This document shows, piece after piece, positions 60,771 through 64,000 of a stretch of 64,000 nt of DNA; within the stretch, counting starts at the first letter, position 1; each line of letters opens with the position of its first letter. The position numbers were made by a program, and so were the translations under genes. The notes under the pieces were generated by a model. It worked only from the letters and a program-made list of their open reading frames with translations, searched no databases and was not told the DNA's origin. This DNA comes from F-183 sp964627455 (GTDB lineage Bacteria; Acidobacteriota; Terriglobia; Bryobacterales; Bryobacteraceae). The stretch is taken from the NCBI GenBank assembly GCA_964627455.1, contig CAZVKC010000012.1, forward strand, positions 1-64,000, read 5' to 3'.

Positions 60771-63700
60771 GTGCGCCGATTTGCGTTGCCTTTACTCATT
60801 GCTGCCGCCCTCTCTGTTTTCGCCCAATCCACGGACCTCTCGCGCGATCCGCTGGTTCGCACGAGCCGGGACGACGGCCGCCTGTTCACGGTTTCTTCGG
60901 AAAACGAACTCCTCATCAGTTCGGCAACGGGCAGCGGAACCCTGGCTCGATACCCGATCCCCCTGGCGTACCCCATCGTGGATTTCGCAACGGCCAGGCA
61001 TGACGACCTGTTCCTGCTGACCGCCTCGTCCGAAGTCGTGAGGTGGAAGCCGCAGTCGGCGGGCTTCGATTTCCGCGTGAAACTCGACGAAGGCGCGACA
61101 GCCATCGCCGCCAGCGCATCCGGCGACATGCTTTTTGTCGCGTCACGCACTGGCGGCATCCTCCGCCTCTCACCGGAAACCGGAGAGATCATCGCGCGAA
61201 GCACAAACCAGTTCCGCGATGTCTTGAAACTGCGTTTTGACGAAGCCTCGAGTCTGCTGTACGCCGAGAATGCGACCTCCATAGCGGCATTGCCGCCGGC
61301 CCTCGATCGTATGGATGTTTCGGCAGGTTCCGCACGGTTGAAGGCTCCCCTCGCAAGCGCAGGCAAACTCGTTGCGAACGCCTATCCGGTCGGGTTGCGA
61401 ATCGAACCGCCCATGCAGGGTGTGACTCCCGGAGGCACAGCCACCTTCGCCATCCGCACCATCCCCCAGAACCCGAGCGCCGGCCCCTGGACACTCTCCT
61501 ACGACTCCCCGCTGCCGGGAAACCTGACCAGGAATGCCCTGGGCGTCAATGACGCGGTCACGCTGCAGATCCCAGTGCCGGCCAATCAGCCGCCTGGCGT
61601 CTATCGAATCGTCGCGAAGCTCGACAATGGACTCAATGGATACGCCAGTGCGGTGTTCATCGTACCCGATCCGGCCGCCACTGTAATCCCGGTCCTCGGC
61701 ACAGGTCTCACTCGCGATGGGATTCTGGCGAATGGTGTTGCGGATCCCAATTTCCTGCTGGTCAATCCCTCCGATCCGGAGTGCCCGACAACATTCATTG
61801 TGTGGGGAACGTATCCGCTCGGCGATCCCTGGGCACTCGATGGCGGTTCCTCGCGCTGGATTTCGGGCCGGCCCGATGCCTCCAACGGTTGCCTGCCGGG
61901 CCTGTATCGCTTCCGCCGGAACCTGGACTTGAGCGACTTTGATCCCGCAACCGCGAATATCGCAGTCGCCGTGTGGGGCGATAACGCGGCCACTCTGGAA
62001 ATCAACGGCGTGGCGATCCCGGGTGAGCCGCAACCGGCCTCCGATGCGGAAGGATTCCGCATCGCTCGCGTCTACGGCATCCCCCGTGACGCCTTGCGGC
62101 GAGGCTCCAATTCCCTGGACTTCATCGTACGGAATGACCCCGTGGTTGGCGCGTTGCGCAACCCCATGGGACTGCGCGTGGAAATCCTCTACGCCGCTGC
62201 CAAGCCCACGGTTTTGCCGGAACCGCCGCCGGTCGGAGACTTCTGGCTTTCGCTCTCACCGCCCTTCAAGTTCGTAAACGGCACGACCGCGTACTATACG
62301 ATCAACGTGAACCGGATCGGCGGCTTCAGCGGCACTCCCGTTTTCAGGATCAACAATGTCCCACCCACGGGCTACCAGACGCGCTTTGTCGGAAATGTTC
62401 TCGAAGTCACGCGTGATCCCGCGGTCATCAACGCGCCCACAACCTGGCGGTTCGCCGTCATCGGCGTCTTCAATCAGACCGCTCGCAGCGTCGACGGAGC
62501 CTTCATCCAGAACCCCTACACTCCGGTCGACCTCCCCGTGTTCTCTACAGGCGTTCTGACCCCGGCCAATCCTGCACCGGCAGGAAGCGTCGATCCGCAC
62601 TATACGTTGACCGCAAGCGCGGATCCGGCATTCCCCGGTCCCGCTGCCCGGGTGGCCGACGAGGCGTCTTCGCCGATAGGCCCCTGGGTGCTGAACGATC
62701 AGTTCTCCAAGTGGATTTCGCCGCGCGCCGACGCGTCGAACTCCAACTCGCCAGGCGTCTATCGATATCGCACAACCTTCGACCTGGGACTCGGCTCCGC
62801 CGGCTCAGCCGCGCTCGCTATCCGCTGGGCCGCCGACAACGCTGCCCGTGTCTATCTCAACGGCGTCCTGGTTACAGCGCTTCTGGATCCGGGAAACTTC
62901 CGCCGCATGAACGAAGCCCTGATCCTCGAAAACTTCAAGGCTGGACTGAATACGCTCGAGTTCGAAGTCACGAACCTCGACCTCGGGGGACCCTCTCCCC
63001 AGGGACTTCGCGTTCAGGTCGTCGGCGCCCAGTCTGCGCGAAACCCGAACCGGCTCGTGCAGGTTTTGCGCGGCCAAACCGCAACAGGACCTGTGCCGCT
63101 CGCCGCCGGAACGTTCACCCACAACGCTCCGCTTGGCGTAACCATTACTTCGGATGGCACGAACCTGCTCTTCACCGCGAGCGACAGCGCTCCCATCGGA
63201 TTGTGGCCCATCCGCATCACGTTCACTGCCGACAGTTCCACTCTGGATGTGCTGCTGGTCATCGGAGCCAGGAACGCCGTGCTGTACAACGTAGCCAGCA
63301 CAGGACAGGCCGACGAAGGCACGATCGATCCGAACTATCGCATGGTCGAAAGCGCCGACCGCCTCTTCCTGCCTCCGAATGCGTACGTCATCCTGTCCAA
63401 CACCTCGCCGGTAAGCCTGGGCATCTGGGCTCCGAACAAGATCAACTCGCGCTGGATCGCCCCACGCACCGACACGCTGGTCAACAACGCGCCTGGTCTT
63501 TATCGCTACCGGACCACGTTCGATCTCACCGGCCGCAACCTCGCGGACGCCGTCCTGGCGCTCGAATGGGCAGCCGACAACCGGGGGCGTATCGAACTCA
63601 ACGGATCTCTGCAGGACGAAATCAACACCAGTGAAGGCTTCCGGAACATGCGCCCCGTGTCGATTACTTCGGGGTTCGTACCGGGCGTCAATACGCTCGA

Positions 63701-64000
63701 CTTCGTCGTCATCAACGATGGCCCGACCGTCAACCCGACAGGCTTGCATGTCAACATTCTCGGGGCGTGGGCCGTCTCAACCGGCACGGCTCCGGGGCCG
63801 GATTTCTCCCTCACCCCAGACCCTGGAGTCCGGCAAATCAAAGCCGGTGACACCACCACCTTCAACGTCCGCATCACCCCGAACTTCACGTTTGATCAGT
63901 TCGTCAACTTCAGCATCGTGAATCCGCCTTCCGGATTCACGTTCAGCTTCGCTCCGGAAACCGCCAAACTGTCGTCCGTACTGACAGTCAGCACGATCGC
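60771..64000 (+). CDS. Giant secreted multi-repeat protein (3' end outside window)
   Basis: At least 1076 codons from a GTG at 60771, with GGAGG 7 nt upstream. The signal peptide RRFALPLLIAAALSVFAQS is followed by a beta-propeller-like region (about 25-190) and an Ig-like segment (PPMQGVTPGGTATFAIRT). Three copies of a module of about 145 residues follow, at about 323-470, 606-751 and 851-999. Each contains an SRWI..R.DA core, PG(L/V)YR(Y/F)R..(F/L)DL, a W.DN.A...NG strand and an NSLDF/NTLEF/NTLDF ending. Between them lie Ig-like spacers (VRQIKAGDTTTFNVRITP near the edge). The modules look like jelly-roll, carbohydrate-binding or surface-adhesion domains; the function is unknown. Confidence 0.82.
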   Translation, partial: MRRFALPLLIAAALSVFAQSTDLSRDPLVRTSRDDGRLFTVSSENELLISSATGSGTLARYPIPLAYPIVDFATARHDDLFLLTASSEVVRWKPQSAGFDFRVKLDEGATAIAASASGDMLFVASRTGGILRLSPETGEIIARSTNQFRDVLKLRFDEASSLLYAENATSIAALPPALDRMDVSAGSARLKAPLASAGKLVANAYPVGLRIEPPMQGVTPGGTATFAIRTIPQNPSAGPWTLSYDSPLPGNLTRNALGVNDAVTLQIPVPANQPPGVYRIVAKLDNGLNGYASAVFIVPDPAATVIPVLGTGLTRDGILANGVADPNFLLVNPSDPECPTTFIVWGTYPLGDPWALDGGSSRWISGRPDASNGCLPGLYRFRRNLDLSDFDPATANIAVAVWGDNAATLEINGVAIPGEPQPASDAEGFRIARVYGIPRDALRRGSNSLDFIVRNDPVVGALRNPMGLRVEILYAAAKPTVLPEPPPVGDFWLSLSPPFKFVNGTTAYYTINVNRIGGFSGTPVFRINNVPPTGYQTRFVGNVLEVTRDPAVINAPTTWRFAVIGVFNQTARSVDGAFIQNPYTPVDLPVFSTGVLTPANPAPAGSVDPHYTLTASADPAFPGPAARVADEASSPIGPWVLNDQFSKWISPRADASNSNSPGVYRYRTTFDLGLGSAGSAALAIRWAADNAARVYLNGVLVTALLDPGNFRRMNEALILENFKAGLNTLEFEVTNLDLGGPSPQGLRVQVVGAQSARNPNRLVQVLRGQTATGPVPLAAGTFTHNAPLGVTITSDGTNLLFTASDSAPIGLWPIRITFTADSSTLDVLLVIGARNAVLYNVASTGQADEGTIDPNYRMVESADRLFLPPNAYVILSNTSPVSLGIWAPNKINSRWIAPRTDTLVNNAPGLYRYRTTFDLTGRNLADAVLALEWAADNRGRIELNGSLQDEINTSEGFRNMRPVSITSGFVPGVNTLDFVVINDGPTVNPTGLHVNILGAWAVSTGTAPGPDFSLTPDPGVRQIKAGDTTTFNVRITPNFTFDQFVNFSIVNPPSGFTFSFAPETAKLSSVLTVSTI

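Overview
The window looks like a draft-genome scaffold of an Acidobacteriota bacterium, most likely of the Solibacter/Bryobacter group. This is inferred from gene content: a MacB-like permease of the acidobacterial duplicated-permease (ADOP) type, tandem acidobacterial VWFA-domain proteins, a DUF1592/DUF1552 pair, PEP-CTERM and exosortase genes, many Tat-exported Gfo/Idh/MocA and sugar-isomerase-like proteins, and high GC. Three runs of exactly 100 N (8734-8833, 14024-14123, 46241-46340) mark scaffold joins. At the third join the flanks share an identical 55-bp sequence, so that gap is very probably artificial. No rRNA, tRNA, CRISPR array or insertion sequence was recognised. No gene-free stretch exceeds about 235 bp.

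Layout. 1-1307: the 5' part of a fused TssB-TssC type VI sheath gene running off the left edge. 1392-4392: a Tat-exported oxidoreductase, an esterase and a DedA protein. 4460-8057: the bamA-skp outer-membrane assembly pair. 8291-16532: a gapped sugar-isomerase-like protein, an ADOP permease, a frameshifted flavin/heme-type oxidoreductase, an S45 acylase, and a PD-(D/E)XK-like protein followed by a DUF697-like protein. 16537-23841: enolase-superfamily dehydratase, thioredoxin reductase, PEP-CTERM protein, an efflux adaptor plus ATPase without a permease, and acs behind a long inverted repeat. 24361-26792: a frameshifted secreted protein, an ECF sigma factor with a SnoaL-like tail, and a VOC protein.

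26789-34704 is a compact eight-gene leftward cluster. It starts with a two-gene Septu-like anti-phage module (PtuA ATPase, PtuB HNH nuclease). It continues with a LarA-type racemase, an aldehyde dehydrogenase, a small protein, and IolE-, IolG- and IolB-like proteins. The stop and start codons of ptuB and the racemase gene overlap. 34778-38893 holds an HDOD protein, three uncharacterised proteins and a lipoprotein aldose epimerase. 39956-43412 is a DHH-exosortase E/CPBP protease-SDR operon. 43522-50186 holds a glucuronokinase-like kinase, the DUF1592/DUF1552 pair, an esterase and an SUMF1-domain protein.

50183-53941 is a leftward operon whose third gene has an in-frame TGA exactly where the AhpC-TSA_2/SelU-like family has the first Cys of CxxC. 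A plausible bacterial SECIS hairpin follows it. This candidate selenoprotein is the most interesting item in the window. The right end (53975-64000) contains DinB, MerR, a Spy-like protein, a response regulator, a methyltransferase, a GH13 amylase-like enzyme, tandem VWFA proteins with a small Trp-rich partner, and the start of a giant repeat-containing secreted protein that runs off the edge.
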